Origin: an uncultured Clostridia bacterium
GTDB taxonomy: Bacteria > Bacillota > Clostridia > Christensenellales > Borkfalkiaceae
Direction of reading: 5' to 3'
Assembly: GCA_930989535.1 (NCBI GenBank)
Contig: CAKNLK010000008.1
Coordinates: 1-64,000, forward strand
Length of the DNA: 64,000 nucleotides
Part shown: positions 24,973 through 34,283 of the stretch, piece by piece
How positions within the stretch are numbered: the stretch's first letter is position 1
Layout of the letters: each line of letters starts with the position of its first letter
The notes under the pieces: model-generated
Seen by the model: only the letters and a program-made list of their open reading frames with translations
Told to the model about the DNA's origin: nothing
The model's database searches: none
Program-made: the position numbers and the translations under genes

Positions 24973-27666
24973 ATGCGCGCATACCATTCCCTTCCCGCCG
25001 AAGCGGTTTTATCCGAATTGCAGACTTCCGAACTTGGTTTGGGGGAATCCCTGGCCGCCGAGCGGCTGGAAAAATTCGGCGAAAATACCCTCCGCACCAA
25101 AAAGCGGGCGGGCGCATTGCGGCTGTTTCTGTCGCAGTTCAAGGACTTTATGACCATCCTGCTCATCTGCGCCGCCGCCATCTCCGCGGTTATCGCCTAC
25201 ATCACGGGCGACGCGCACGAGCTCGCCGATACGGGTATCCTGCTCTTTATCATCTTTCTGAATACCTTCGTCGGCTTTATTCAGCAATATCGCGCCGACA
25301 ACGCCATCGAAAAGCTCAAATCCCTCTCCGTCTGCCGCGTCAAAACGGTGCGCGGCGGCAAGGATCTGCTGCTCGACAGCGCTCTCCTCGTCCCCGGCGA
25401 CGTCATCGATTTGGAGGAGGGGGACATGGTTCCCGCCGACTGCCGCGTTCTGCGCGCCGAGGAGCTCAAATGCGACGAATCCGCGCTCACGGGCGAATCG
25501 GTCGGCGTCACCAAAAACGCGGGAACGTGCGAGGAAAAGACGGGCGTTTTCGACCGCAGGAATATGCTGTACTCCTCGTCGTTCGTCGTCAAGGGGCAGG
25601 CGAAGGCGGTCGTCGTGCGCACGGGCAAGGATACGGAAATCGGCAAAATCGCCGATTTGCTCGAGAATACCGAAACGGCAAAGACGCCGCTCGAAAAAAT
25701 TTTAGCGGTTCTCGGCAAAGTTATCACGGTCTTTGTCATCTCCGTCGCGGCGATTATCTTTGTGTTCGGAATCTTCTTTAAAGAGAGTACTCTGCTCGGC
25801 AACTTTATGTCGTCGGTGGCAATCGCCGTGGCGGCGATTCCCGAGGGCATGCCCGCCATCGTCACCGTCATCATGGCGCTGGGGGTGCAGAAGATGAGCC
25901 GCGAGCGCGCCATCGTGCGCAAGCTCCACGCCGTGGAAACGCTGGGCGGGTGCAGCTGCATCTGCTCGGATAAGACGGGCACCCTCACCGAAAACCGCAT
26001 GACGGTGGAGGAGGTCGTCGCCGATTTTTCGGGCGAGCCTGTCCGCGCGCGGCTCACCAATGCGGCGCAGGGCGGCGAAAGGAAGCTGCTCGAATGTATG
26101 GCAATCTGCAACACCGTCAAGGGCACGGCGGGCAGGCGCATGGGCGACCCGACGGAGATCGCGCTCGTCAACTTTACCGATTCGCTCGGCTTTTCCTGCG
26201 AAAATACGCGGCTGGGCGGCATCCCGTTCACTTCCGAGCGCAAGATGATGTCCGTCGCCGCGCGCACGGCGGAGGGGAGTTACTGCTTCGTCAAGGGCGG
26301 GTGCGACGTGGTTCTGAGCCGCTGTACCCGCATCTGGTCGGGCGGCGCCGTCCGTCCGCTCACCGAGGCGGACAGGCGCAACGTTTCCGCCGCGGCGCAC
26401 AATCTCGCCTGCCGCGCCCTGCGCGTGCTCGGCTTTGCCTGCCGCGAATATACGGGCGCGCCGCGGGAGGACGAACTCATCTTTTTGGGCGTCTGCGGCA
26501 TGATAGACCCGCCCAAGCAGGGGGTGAAGGAGGCGGTCGCCGAATGTAAGGCGGCGGGCATCACGCCTGTGATGATAACGGGCGACCACCGCGATACGGC
26601 GTACGCCATCGCCGCGCGCCTGGGTATCGCCGAGCGGGAGAGCGACGTTTTGACGGGCGCGGAACTGGACGGGATGAGCGGGGCGGAGCTCGCCGCGCGC
26701 GTGCCGGAAAAGCGGGTGTTCGCGCGCGTCAGTCCCAAGCACAAGAGCATGATTGTCGAGCAGTTCCAGCGGGCTGGCGAGGTCGTTGCGATGACGGGCG
26801 ACGGAATCAACGACGCGCCCGGCATCCGCAAGGCGGATATCGGCATCGCGATGGGCATTTCGGGCACCGACGTCACGAAAAGCGCCGCCGATATGGTCAT
26901 CGCGGACGACAATTTTTCCACCATCGTCACCGCGGTGCGGGAGGGGCGGCACGTCTTTTCCAACATCAAAAAGACCATTCAATTCTTTCTGGCGACCAAC
27001 CTTGCGGAAGTTTTGTCGATTCTGATTGTCACGCTCGCGCTGTATAAATTCGACTTCCTCACCTCGACGCAGCTGTTGTGGATTAACCTCATCACCGACA
27101 GCCTGCCCGTGCTTTCGCTGGGCGCGGAACAGGCGGAGCGCGACGTGATGCTGCGGCCGCCCGTGCATGCTTCATCGCTGTTCTCGCGCGATTCGATGGC
27201 GGCGGTCGTGTTTTACGGGGTGGTGCAGACGGCGATTTGCGTGGGAATTTTTGTGTGGAGCGCGAACGCTTACGGCAACGCCGTCGCCGTCACGATGACC
27301 TTCTTCGTGCTCTCCTTTTTGGAATTGTTCCATTCCTTCAACATCCGCTCGGAGCGCGGTTCGGCGTTCGGGAAGGGCTTTTTCTCCAACAGGATGCTGT
27401 TTTTAACGGTATTCATCGGCATTGCGGTCAACTTGCTCCTGTGCCCGCTCGCGCCCGTGCGCGACGCGTTCGGCATCGTGCTCCTCTCGCCCGCGCAGTG
27501 GGGAGTCGTGTTCGCCTCCTCGCTCGCCGTCATCCCCGCGGCGGAAATTTACAAGGCGGTCTGGCGGCTCATCGAAAAGAGGGGCAAGCAAAAGGGCGCC
27601 CGCGTTTCAGGTGCGCGCGGCGGCAGGGGGGTGCGCAGGAAAAAAGCGGCCGAAACCGCCGCATAA
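24973..27666 (+). CDS. Calcium-type P-type ATPase (P2 family)
   Basis: 897 aa from ATG 24973, the usual length for bacterial SERCA-like pumps; a longer frame from 24742 adds 77 residues that do not look like the family. All hallmarks are present: actuator 'DESALTGESVG', metal-site helix 'AIPEGMPAIVTV', phosphorylation site 'SDKTGTLTENRM', hinge 'MTGDGINDAPGIRKADIG', and ten membrane helices with 'WINLITDSLPVLSLGAE' near the C-terminus. A basic Arg/Lys tail ends the protein. It exports Ca2+ (possibly Mn2+) using ATP. GAGGTG precedes the start. It converges with rplI across a bidirectional terminator. Confidence 0.92.
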   Translation: MRAYHSLPAEAVLSELQTSELGLGESLAAERLEKFGENTLRTKKRAGALRLFLSQFKDFMTILLICAAAISAVIAYITGDAHELADTGILLFIIFLNTFVGFIQQYRADNAIEKLKSLSVCRVKTVRGGKDLLLDSALLVPGDVIDLEEGDMVPADCRVLRAEELKCDESALTGESVGVTKNAGTCEEKTGVFDRRNMLYSSSFVVKGQAKAVVVRTGKDTEIGKIADLLENTETAKTPLEKILAVLGKVITVFVISVAAIIFVFGIFFKESTLLGNFMSSVAIAVAAIPEGMPAIVTVIMALGVQKMSRERAIVRKLHAVETLGGCSCICSDKTGTLTENRMTVEEVVADFSGEPVRARLTNAAQGGERKLLECMAICNTVKGTAGRRMGDPTEIALVNFTDSLGFSCENTRLGGIPFTSERKMMSVAARTAEGSYCFVKGGCDVVLSRCTRIWSGGAVRPLTEADRRNVSAAAHNLACRALRVLGFACREYTGAPREDELIFLGVCGMIDPPKQGVKEAVAECKAAGITPVMITGDHRDTAYAIAARLGIAERESDVLTGAELDGMSGAELAARVPEKRVFARVSPKHKSMIVEQFQRAGEVVAMTGDGINDAPGIRKADIGIAMGISGTDVTKSAADMVIADDNFSTIVTAVREGRHVFSNIKKTIQFFLATNLAEVLSILIVTLALYKFDFLTSTQLLWINLITDSLPVLSLGAEQAERDVMLRPPVHASSLFSRDSMAAVVFYGVVQTAICVGIFVWSANAYGNAVAVTMTFFVLSFLELFHSFNIRSERGSAFGKGFFSNRMLFLTVFIGIAVNLLLCPLAPVRDAFGIVLLSPAQWGVVFASSLAVIPAAEIYKAVWRLIEKRGKQKGARVSGARGGRGVRRKKAAETAA

Positions 27667-27673
27667 ACAGAAT

Positions 27674-27711
27674 AAAAAGGCAGGGGCTTTCCGGTTTCGG
27701 AAAGCCCCTGC
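27674..27711. terminator. Bidirectional terminator between ATPase and rplI
   Basis: Thirteen-bp stem GCAGGGGCTTTCC / GGAAAGCCCCTGC with loop GGTTTC. The A-run before it gives a T-run on the - strand, ending rplI; on + a weaker T-run follows at 27721. Confidence 0.8.
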
Positions 27712-27730
27712 TTGCATAAATGTTTTTTTG

Positions 27731-28174
27731 TTATTCGGGTACGACGCTCACGAAAATTTTTGCGGAAACGCCCTCCATCAGGCGCACCTCGCAGGTGTAA
27801 TCGCCCAGCGTTTTGAGCGCGTCTTTGAGGATAATTTTCTTTTTGTCCACGTCGAATCCCTGTTCGGCGAGCTTTGCCGCAATTTCCTTGGAAGTCACGC
27901 TGCCGAATACCTTTCCGTTTTCGCCACACTTGATGGCGACGCTCACTTTGGCTTTGTCCATCCTCTGCGCGAGTTCGCGAATCGCCTTTACCTCTTCGGC
28001 GCGGCGGCGCTCCTCCGCTTCTTTCTGTATCTTCAAACTGTTCACGGCGACGGACGAAGCCTGCTCCGCCAATCCCTTTTTCAGGAGAAAGTTCTTCGCG
28101 TAGCCGTCGCTCACGTCGAGGATTTCGCCCTTTTTGCCCGTGCCTTTTACGTCCTGCTTTAAAATTACTTTCAT
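27731..28174 (-). CDS. rplI: 50S ribosomal protein L9
   Basis: 147 aa from the ATG at 28174, the usual length; an in-frame ATG 36 nt upstream would add a non-homologous stretch. Starts 'MKVILKQDVKGTGKKGEIL' and includes 'VSDGYAKNFLLKKGLA', the N-terminal rRNA-binding domain, then the long connecting helix and C-terminal domain. It binds 23S rRNA at the base of the L1 stalk. GAGAGG precedes the start. It stands alone, without the rpsF-ssb-rpsR partners seen in many genomes, under a consensus promoter. Confidence 0.96.
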   Translation of the reverse strand: MKVILKQDVKGTGKKGEILDVSDGYAKNFLLKKGLAEQASSVAVNSLKIQKEAEERRRAEEVKAIRELAQRMDKAKVSVAIKCGENGKVFGSVTSKEIAAKLAEQGFDVDKKKIILKDALKTLGDYTCEVRLMEGVSAKIFVSVVPE

Positions 28175-28209
28175 CGTCGTACACCTCTCGGAATCTATCG
28201 ATTTATACA

Positions 28210-28238
28210 ATTATAATATGTGCGGGCGCAAATGTCAA
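28210..28238 (-). promoter_or_regulatory. Promoter of rplI
   Basis: On the - strand TTGACA (28238-28233), 17-bp spacer, TATAAT (28215-28210): both boxes are perfect consensus, fitting a highly expressed ribosomal gene. Confidence 0.85.
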
Positions 28239-28316
28239 CCCTTTCCCGCGAAAAGGCGGTAAAAGCGCGGCTCAGATTCCGAGGCGGGCGCGGCATAAAT
28301 TTCCGCGTTCAGTTCC

Positions 28317-28345
28317 TTGTATTTTTACACAAGATGTGCTATAAT
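28317..28345 (+). promoter_or_regulatory. Promoter of the activase gene
   Basis: TTGTAT (28317-28322), 17-bp spacer, TATAAT (28340-28345) with extended TGC just before it; 35 bp ahead of the ATG. Confidence 0.75.
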
Positions 28346-28380
28346 ACACTACACCGTATACAATAGAAAGAGGTCATTGC

Positions 28381-31317
28381 ATGGCAAAATACATGGGTAT
28401 CGACGTCGGCTCGACTACCGTAAAGGTGTGCGTGCTGTCGGAGGAACTCGAAATTTTATACACCAGCTACGAGCGGCACTTTGCAAAGGTCAAGGAGTGC
28501 GTGCTCAACCAGCTCTCCGTCGTCGAGCAAAAGTTCGGCGCGGGCGACTACGCCGTCAGCATCACCGGTTCGGCGGGGCTGGGGCTTGCCGAGCGGAGCG
28601 GGTTGAACTTCGTGCAGGAAGTGCAGGCGGCGTTCACCGCCATCCGCAAGTACTACCCCGACGCGGACGCGGCGGTCGAGCTCGGCGGCGAGGACGCGAA
28701 AATCATCTTCATCACGGGCGGCACCGAGCAGCGCATGAACGGCAGCTGCGCGGGCGGCACGGGCGCGTTCATCGACCAGATGGCGACGCTTCTGAACATC
28801 TCCGTTTCCGAGATGGACGAACTCTCCATGCAGGCGGAAAAGGTGTATCCCATCGCCAGCCGCTGCGGCGTGTTCGCAAAATCGGACATCCAGCCCCTCC
28901 TGAACCAGGGCGCGCGGAAAGAGGACATCTCCGCGAGCATCTTTCAGGCGGTCGTCGACCAGACGGTCGCAGGCCTCGCGCAGGGGCGGCGCATCAAGGG
29001 CAAAGTTCTGTTCCTCGGCGGCCCGCTCTACTTCATCCGGGGGCTCCGCCGCGCCTTCAAGGAGACGCTCAAGCTGGACGACGAGCACGCGATTTTCCCC
29101 GACAACGCTCCCTGCTTTATGAGCATCGGCGCGGCGCTGTATTCGCAGGCGGCAAAGGGAATGCCCCTCGCGGAAATCATCTCCCGCATTCAGGAGGCGA
29201 AGGGCAGCGACGACGTCGTCACGGGCGAGCCCCTCTTTAAGGACAGGGAGGAGTACGAGCGATTTGTCGCGCGTCACAAGGCGAGTGACCTCGCGTTCGA
29301 GGACATTAAGACCTATGCGGGCGACGCCTACCTCGGCATCGACAGCGGCTCGACGACGACCAAGCTCGTGCTCATCACGCCCGACTGCAAGCTTTTATAC
29401 CAGCATTATCAGTCGAACAACGGTCAGCCGCTCGACATCGTGTTGGAGCGCCTGCGCGAGATTTACGAACTCGCGGGCGGCCGCATCAAAATTTGCGGCG
29501 CGGCGGTCACGGGCTACGGCGAAGATTTGATGAAGGCGGCGCTGAAAGCGGATTTCGGCATCGTGGAGACGGTCGCACACTTCAAGGCGGCGGTGCATTT
29601 CAACCCGAAGGTGGATTTCATTATCGACATCGGCGGGCAGGACATCAAGTGCTTCAAAATCAAGAACGGCGCCATTGACTCCATCATGCTCAACGAGGCT
29701 TGCTCCTCCGGCTGCGGCTCCTTTATCCAGACGTTCGCCAAGGCGATGGGCATGGAAATCGACGAGTTTTCCAAGCTCGGCTTATTTGCAAAGCACCCCG
29801 TGGAGCTGGGCAGCCGCTGCACGGTATTCATGAACAGCTCGGTCAAGCAGGCGCAGAAGGAGGGCGCGAGCGTGGAGGACATCTCCGCGGGGCTCTCTTC
29901 CTCGATTGTCAAGAACGCGATTTACAAGGTCATCCGCGCCAAGACGCCCGACGAACTCGGCAGCAACATCCTCGTGCAGGGCGGCACCTTCTTAAACGAC
30001 GCGGTGCTGCGCTCCTTCGAAATCGAAACGGGCAAGCAGGTCATCCGCCCCGGCATCGCGGGGCTGATGGGCGCGTTCGGCGCGGCGCTGTACGCCAAGG
30101 AGAACGTCCGCGGCGAAAGCACCCTCATCACCGAAGCGGAACTCAGATACTTTACATATACGTCGAAGAGCCACATCTGCAAGGGCTGTACTTCCCATTG
30201 CAACGTCAACGTCATCGGCTTTTCGGACGGCCGCAAATTCATCTCCGGCAACAAGTGCGAAAAGGGCGCGGGGCTCAAACCCCATTCGGACGAGCTGGAT
30301 ATGTACCACTATAAGTACGAACGTATCTTAAAAAGCGTGACCGGCGCCAAAGGAAAGCGGGGCAGGGTGGGGCTTCCGCTCGCGCTCGGCTACTACGAAC
30401 AGCTCCCGCTGTGGGCGGGCTTTTTCGAGGCGTGCGGCTTCGAGGTGGTGCTCAGCGAGGAATCCTCCCGCCGCCTGTACTTCAAGGGGCAGCACACCGT
30501 CGCCAGCGACACCGTCTGCTACCCCGCCAAGCTCACGCACGGGCATATCGAGAGCCTGTTGGACAAGGGCGTCGATTTCATTTTCTTCCCCTGCGAGAGC
30601 TACAATCTGGACGAGCACGATTCGGTCAACCATTACAACTGCCCCGTCGTGGCGTACTACCCCGAACTCTTGAAGGCGAACAACGAGCGGCTGGACGACG
30701 AAAATTTCGTCATGCCGTACCTCGATCTGAACGACGAAAAGTCGTCGGTGCGTGCATTGCAGAGGGCGCTCGCCCGCTGGAAGGTCAGGCCGCGCGAGAT
30801 AAAGGCGGGGCTCGCCGAAGGGTTCGCCCGTCTGAACAGATACTACGCCGACGTGCGCGCGGAGGGGGAAAGGATTCTCGCCGCGGCGCGGAAGGAGGGC
30901 AAGCCCGTCGTCGTGCTGGCGGGGCGGCCGTACCACATCGACCCCGAAATCAACCACGGCATCGGCAAACTGCTCACTTCGCTGGGCATCGCCGTGCTGT
31001 CGGAGGACAGCATTTTCGACAAGGGCAAGCAGGTTCTCGTCAACGTGCTCAACCAGTGGACGTACCACGCCCGCCTCTACCGCGCGGCGGAGTTCGTCAC
31101 CGAAAACGAAGACGTCAACCTCGTGCAGCTCGTCTCCTTCGGCTGCGGCATCGACGCGATTACGACGGACGAGGTGCGCGCCATTCTGGAGAGCCGCGGC
31201 AGGCTGTACACGCAAATCAAAATCGACGAAATCAACAACCTCGGCGTGGTCAAAATCCGCCTGCGCAGCATGCTCGCCGCCATCGAGGAACAAAAGAGGC
31301 AAAAGGATGCAAGATAA
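28381..31317 (+). CDS. 2-hydroxyacyl-CoA dehydratase activator-like ATPase (double BadF/BcrA plus DUF2229)
   Basis: 978 aa. Two ASKHA ATPase domains in tandem: the first begins 'MGIDVGSTTVKVCVL' with 'NGSCAGGTGAFID', the second near residue 318 begins 'LGIDSGSTTTKLVLI' with 'NEACSSGCGSFIQ'. In the activator family such cysteines hold a 4Fe-4S cluster shared by a dimer. From about residue 600 a DUF2229-type region follows, including Cys-rich 'HICKGCTSHCNVNV' and 'ASDTVCYPAKLTHGHIESLL'. The protein would use ATP to push an electron onto a dehydratase-like partner, presumably the product of the overlapping next gene. Physiological substrate is not known for this group. Confidence 0.85.
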   Translation: MAKYMGIDVGSTTVKVCVLSEELEILYTSYERHFAKVKECVLNQLSVVEQKFGAGDYAVSITGSAGLGLAERSGLNFVQEVQAAFTAIRKYYPDADAAVELGGEDAKIIFITGGTEQRMNGSCAGGTGAFIDQMATLLNISVSEMDELSMQAEKVYPIASRCGVFAKSDIQPLLNQGARKEDISASIFQAVVDQTVAGLAQGRRIKGKVLFLGGPLYFIRGLRRAFKETLKLDDEHAIFPDNAPCFMSIGAALYSQAAKGMPLAEIISRIQEAKGSDDVVTGEPLFKDREEYERFVARHKASDLAFEDIKTYAGDAYLGIDSGSTTTKLVLITPDCKLLYQHYQSNNGQPLDIVLERLREIYELAGGRIKICGAAVTGYGEDLMKAALKADFGIVETVAHFKAAVHFNPKVDFIIDIGGQDIKCFKIKNGAIDSIMLNEACSSGCGSFIQTFAKAMGMEIDEFSKLGLFAKHPVELGSRCTVFMNSSVKQAQKEGASVEDISAGLSSSIVKNAIYKVIRAKTPDELGSNILVQGGTFLNDAVLRSFEIETGKQVIRPGIAGLMGAFGAALYAKENVRGESTLITEAELRYFTYTSKSHICKGCTSHCNVNVIGFSDGRKFISGNKCEKGAGLKPHSDELDMYHYKYERILKSVTGAKGKRGRVGLPLALGYYEQLPLWAGFFEACGFEVVLSEESSRRLYFKGQHTVASDTVCYPAKLTHGHIESLLDKGVDFIFFPCESYNLDEHDSVNHYNCPVVAYYPELLKANNERLDDENFVMPYLDLNDEKSSVRALQRALARWKVRPREIKAGLAEGFARLNRYYADVRAEGERILAAARKEGKPVVVLAGRPYHIDPEINHGIGKLLTSLGIAVLSEDSIFDKGKQVLVNVLNQWTYHARLYRAAEFVTENEDVNLVQLVSFGCGIDAITTDEVRAILESRGRLYTQIKIDEINNLGVVKIRLRSMLAAIEEQKRQKDAR

Positions 31318-32620
31318 AAAATCGGTACAGGGGTGCGAAACGGCGGACTTCCGCGACGATTATCCGAAATTCACCCCCGCAATGAAGCACACGCACAAAA
31401 TTCTGGTGCCGGACATGCTCCCCGTGCATTTCGGCATCATCGTCGACATCCTGCGGCGTGACGGCTGGGATATCGAGCTGTTGCGCAACGATTCGCGCGC
31501 CGTCATCGACGAGGGGCTGAAGCACGTGCACAACGATACCTGTTTCCCTGCGCTCTGCGTCACGGGGCAGTTCGTCGACGCGCTCAAGAGCGGCAAATAC
31601 GACGTCGAGCATACGGCGGTGCTCATCACCCAGTCGGGCGGCGGCTGCCGCGCGTCCAACTATATCCCGCTCATCCGCAAGGCGCTCAAAGCGGAGTTCC
31701 CCAAGGTTCCCGTCATCTCCCTCAACTTTTCGGGGCTGGAAAAGGACAGCGGCTTCCCCATGGATTTGAAAACCATCATCAAGCTCGCCTTCGCGATTTT
31801 TTACGGGGATACGCTCATGTCGCTGTACAACCAGTGCAAGCCGTACGAATTGCGCGAGGGGGACTGCGAAAAGGCGCGCGCCGACTGTGTGAAATACATC
31901 GGCGAAAAGTTCGCCAAGGGCGGCTACCGCAAGTACAAAAAGGTGACGCGCGCCCTGCTCGAGCGCTTTTCCAAGGTGGAGCGGAGCAGGGAAGAGAAGG
32001 TCAAGGTCGGCATCGTCGGCGAAATTTACGTCAAGTATTCGCCGCTGGGCAATTCGCATTTGGAGGAGTTTTTGCTCTCCGAGGGGTGCGAGCCGGTCGT
32101 GCCCGCGCTGATGGACTTCGTGATGTACTGCGCCGTCAACAACGTCAACGACGCCAAACTGTACAACAAAAAGAGCATTGCGACTCCGATTTTTGACATC
32201 GTATACAAATATCTGCACCATATTCAGAAGAATATCATCAAAATCACCGAAAAGTACGGCTTCGAGCCGCTGCACGATTTCGAGCATCTGCGCCGCTGTG
32301 CCGACAAGGTCATCAACCAGGGCGTGAAGATGGGCGAGGGCTGGCTCATCCCTGCGGAGATGGCGGCGCTCGCCGAAACGGGTACCGACAACATCGTCTG
32401 CGCCCAGCCGTTCGGCTGCCTGCCCAACCACATCGCGGGCAAGGGCACCGTGCGCACGTTGAAGCAGATGTACGAGCACGAGAACATCGTCGCGGTCGAT
32501 TACGATCCTTCGGCGACGAAGGTCAACCAGGAAAACCGAATCAAATTGATGCTTTCGACCGCCCGCGAAAACCTCGCGGAAAAGCAGAAAAAAGCGGCTG
32601 AAAAAACGAAGAACAAATGA
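31307..32620 (+). CDS. 2-hydroxyacyl-CoA dehydratase-like subunit (HgdB-related)
   Basis: 437 aa. Cysteine-bearing stretches typical of the dehydratase-like family are 'NDTCFPALCVTGQFVDAL', 'QSGGGCRASNYIPLIRKA' and 'NIVCAQPFGCLPNHI'; they could hold a 4Fe-4S cluster. The ATG lies within the end of the activator gene (11-bp overlap), preceded by AAAAGG, so translation is coupled. In many Clostridia the activator and this part form one protein of about 1400 residues; here they are separate. Ends with a Lys-rich tail. Function in a one-electron reductase system is inferred from the family. Confidence 0.8.
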   Translation: MQDKKSVQGCETADFRDDYPKFTPAMKHTHKILVPDMLPVHFGIIVDILRRDGWDIELLRNDSRAVIDEGLKHVHNDTCFPALCVTGQFVDALKSGKYDVEHTAVLITQSGGGCRASNYIPLIRKALKAEFPKVPVISLNFSGLEKDSGFPMDLKTIIKLAFAIFYGDTLMSLYNQCKPYELREGDCEKARADCVKYIGEKFAKGGYRKYKKVTRALLERFSKVERSREEKVKVGIVGEIYVKYSPLGNSHLEEFLLSEGCEPVVPALMDFVMYCAVNNVNDAKLYNKKSIATPIFDIVYKYLHHIQKNIIKITEKYGFEPLHDFEHLRRCADKVINQGVKMGEGWLIPAEMAALAETGTDNIVCAQPFGCLPNHIAGKGTVRTLKQMYEHENIVAVDYDPSATKVNQENRIKLMLSTARENLAEKQKKAAEKTKNK

Positions 32621-32943
32621 GGAAATGTTTCCGCGGCGCTTCGGGTTTCCGAAGCGCTGCAGGTGGCGGCATTGCTGCGGAAGGGGCAAGGGAAGAGAGA
32701 ATTTTGCGGTATGTTGGATTTTTTACGCAGGCGGTTGAATAGGGGTACAATTTTCGGCGGACGCGGAGATTCTGCGAAATCTGCGCAAGGAGCGAGAGAG
32801 GGGTATGCGATTTGCGAGGCGAATCGCTATACCCCGGAGTCAGCGTACGACGCCCTTTTGAAATTGAGCGACAACGGAACGCCGCGAATAAAGCCTTTCG
32901 AAGGCACGCATTTTTCGCGCCGGCCGCGCATACAGTAGAGCGT
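32621..32943. other. Intergenic region before cwlD
   Basis: A 9-bp hairpin GCGCTTCGG / CCGAAGCGC (32637-32658, loop GTTT) follows the dehydratase gene without a T-run. An open frame of 91 codons (32663-32938) has no ribosome site and no family likeness; I do not call it a gene. Confidence 0.4.
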
Positions 32944-33624
32944 ATGCTGGTATTCAAAAGGAGCGCGGCCGCCGCGCTCGCTGTTGCTTTGGCGGCAATC
33001 TTTTTGTTCAGTTTCGGCTTGGCGGGCATCGCCGCGGCGAGCGTGCCGGCGGAAGCCTTCACCGTCGTTTTGGACGCGGGGCACGGCGGGCTAGATCCGG
33101 GCGTCGTGGGCGGCACGAGCAAGGTGAAGGAGAGCGAAATCAACCTGAAAATCGTCAGGGAACTGGAAAAACTCTTTGCCGATGCGGGCTTCCGCGTCGT
33201 GCTCACCCGCAAAAATGAGGGAGGGCTGTACGGCCTCCCCACGAGCGGCTACAAGCGGCGGGATATGCAAAAGCGCAGGGAAATCATCGAGGAGGCGCGG
33301 CCGAACGCCGTCATCTCCGTGCACCAGAACAACTTCCTCTCCGACCGTTCGCGGCGGGGCGGGCAGGTGTTCTTCAAGCCGAACGACGCGTCGGGCGAGG
33401 CGCTCGCGGCGGGCATACAGGCGCGGCTCAACGGCTTGAGCGGGCAGGAGCTTTCTCCGCTGCGGGGCGATTACTTCATGCTCAACTGTACGGAATATCC
33501 CTCCGTCATCGTCGAGTGCGGCTTTTTATCGAACGCGGAGGACGAAAAATTGCTCCTCACCGAGGAATACCGCAAAGAGGTCGCCCTCGCCGTTTTTCAG
33601 GGCGTACTCGCGTTTTTCGCGTAA
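32944..33624 (+). CDS. cwlD: N-acetylmuramoyl-L-alanine amidase (CwlD-like)
   Basis: 226 aa from ATG 32944, placing a membrane-anchor/signal segment (about 8-30) at the N-terminus; an upstream in-frame start adds 44 odd residues. Amidase_3 motifs are clear: 'VVLDAGHGGLDPGVVG' (zinc His), 'SEINLKIVRELEKLF' (zinc Glu), 'VISVHQNNF' (zinc His) and 'VIVECGFLSNAEDEKLL' (catalytic Glu). It cleaves the amide between muramic acid and the stem peptide outside the membrane. Size and single-domain form match CwlD, which helps make muramic-delta-lactam in spore cortex; sigH nearby fits, but a vegetative role is possible. Confidence 0.85.
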   Translation: MLVFKRSAAAALAVALAAIFLFSFGLAGIAAASVPAEAFTVVLDAGHGGLDPGVVGGTSKVKESEINLKIVRELEKLFADAGFRVVLTRKNEGGLYGLPTSGYKRRDMQKRREIIEEARPNAVISVHQNNFLSDRSRRGGQVFFKPNDASGEALAAGIQARLNGLSGQELSPLRGDYFMLNCTEYPSVIVECGFLSNAEDEKLLLTEEYRKEVALAVFQGVLAFFA

Positions 33625-33665
33625 GGGCGCACCTGTACATATGTACGTTTGTCGACGGTCATCGC

Positions 33666-33699
33666 GCCGCCCTCCGCCATGCGGCGGAGGGCGGCTTTT
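33666..33699 (+). terminator. Intrinsic terminator after cwlD
   Basis: Thirteen-bp stem GCCGCCCTCCGCC / GGCGGAGGGCGGC, loop ATGC, then TTTTCTGTT. The rest of the gap to 33852 shows no supported gene. Confidence 0.8.
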
Positions 33700-33852
33700 C
33701 TGTTATGGGCGCCGCGCGGTTCGGGCGGAAAAGACAGGCCGCCGTGCGCAGCGCAGGCGGGCGCGGCAACGTGCAGGGGCGGGCGAAGAGAGCAGCGGCA
33801 AACCGCTGAAAGTCAAGCGTGCGGCAAATCTGCGAAAATCCGCCGCGTTTTA

Positions 33853-33881
33853 TTGAATTTTTCCGCCGCATATGCTATAAT
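33853..33881 (+). promoter_or_regulatory. Promoter of mrnC, apparently giving a leaderless mRNA
   Basis: TTGAAT (33853-33858), 17-bp spacer, extended TATGC-TATAAT with -10 at 33876-33881. The ATG of mrnC starts at 33888, exactly where transcription should begin. Confidence 0.8.
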
Positions 33882-33887
33882 ATCTCT

Positions 33888-34283
33888 ATGATTAAATTCA
33901 ACGACACGATGCCGCGCGAGCGCGCGCGGGGGATGAATGCCGTCGTGCTCGCCTTCGTGGGCGATGCCGTGTGGTCGCTGTATGTGCGCGAGTCGCTCGT
34001 GTTCGAGGCGGACTACAAGACGGGCACCCTGCAAAAGCTCGCCTCCGAGCGGGTTTCCGCCAAGGGGCAGGCGAAACTTTTGGAGAAAATCGAGGGCACG
34101 CTCACCGAGGAGGAACACGACATTTTCCGCCGCGGCCGCAATGCGAAAAAGCCGACCAAGAGCAAAAACGCCTCCGTCGCCGAGTACAACATCTCGACGG
34201 GCGTGGAGGCGGTCATCGGCTTTTTGTATCTCGTGGGCGACTATGCGCGCATCGAAGAACTGTTATCGGGAGAATTTGCATGA
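33888..34283 (+). CDS. mrnC: Mini-ribonuclease III
   Basis: 131 aa. Core motifs are 'NAVVLAFVGDAVWSLYVR' and 'FRRGRNAKKPTKSKNASVAE', with 'STGVEAVIGFLYL' at the end; this is an RNase III catalytic domain without the dsRNA-binding domain, as in MrnC. It matures 23S rRNA ends. The ATG at 33888 leaves 15 residues before the core, like known MrnC proteins; a longer frame from 33819 would start upstream of the -10 box. No ribosome site precedes it. It overlaps rlmB by ATGA, the usual mrnC-rlmB order of Bacillota. Confidence 0.9.
   Translation: MIKFNDTMPRERARGMNAVVLAFVGDAVWSLYVRESLVFEADYKTGTLQKLASERVSAKGQAKLLEKIEGTLTEEEHDIFRRGRNAKKPTKSKNASVAEYNISTGVEAVIGFLYLVGDYARIEELLSGEFA

Noticed and set aside
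32663..32938. 91-codon frame before cwlD
   Set aside because: No ribosome site, no similarity, composition like intergenic DNA.
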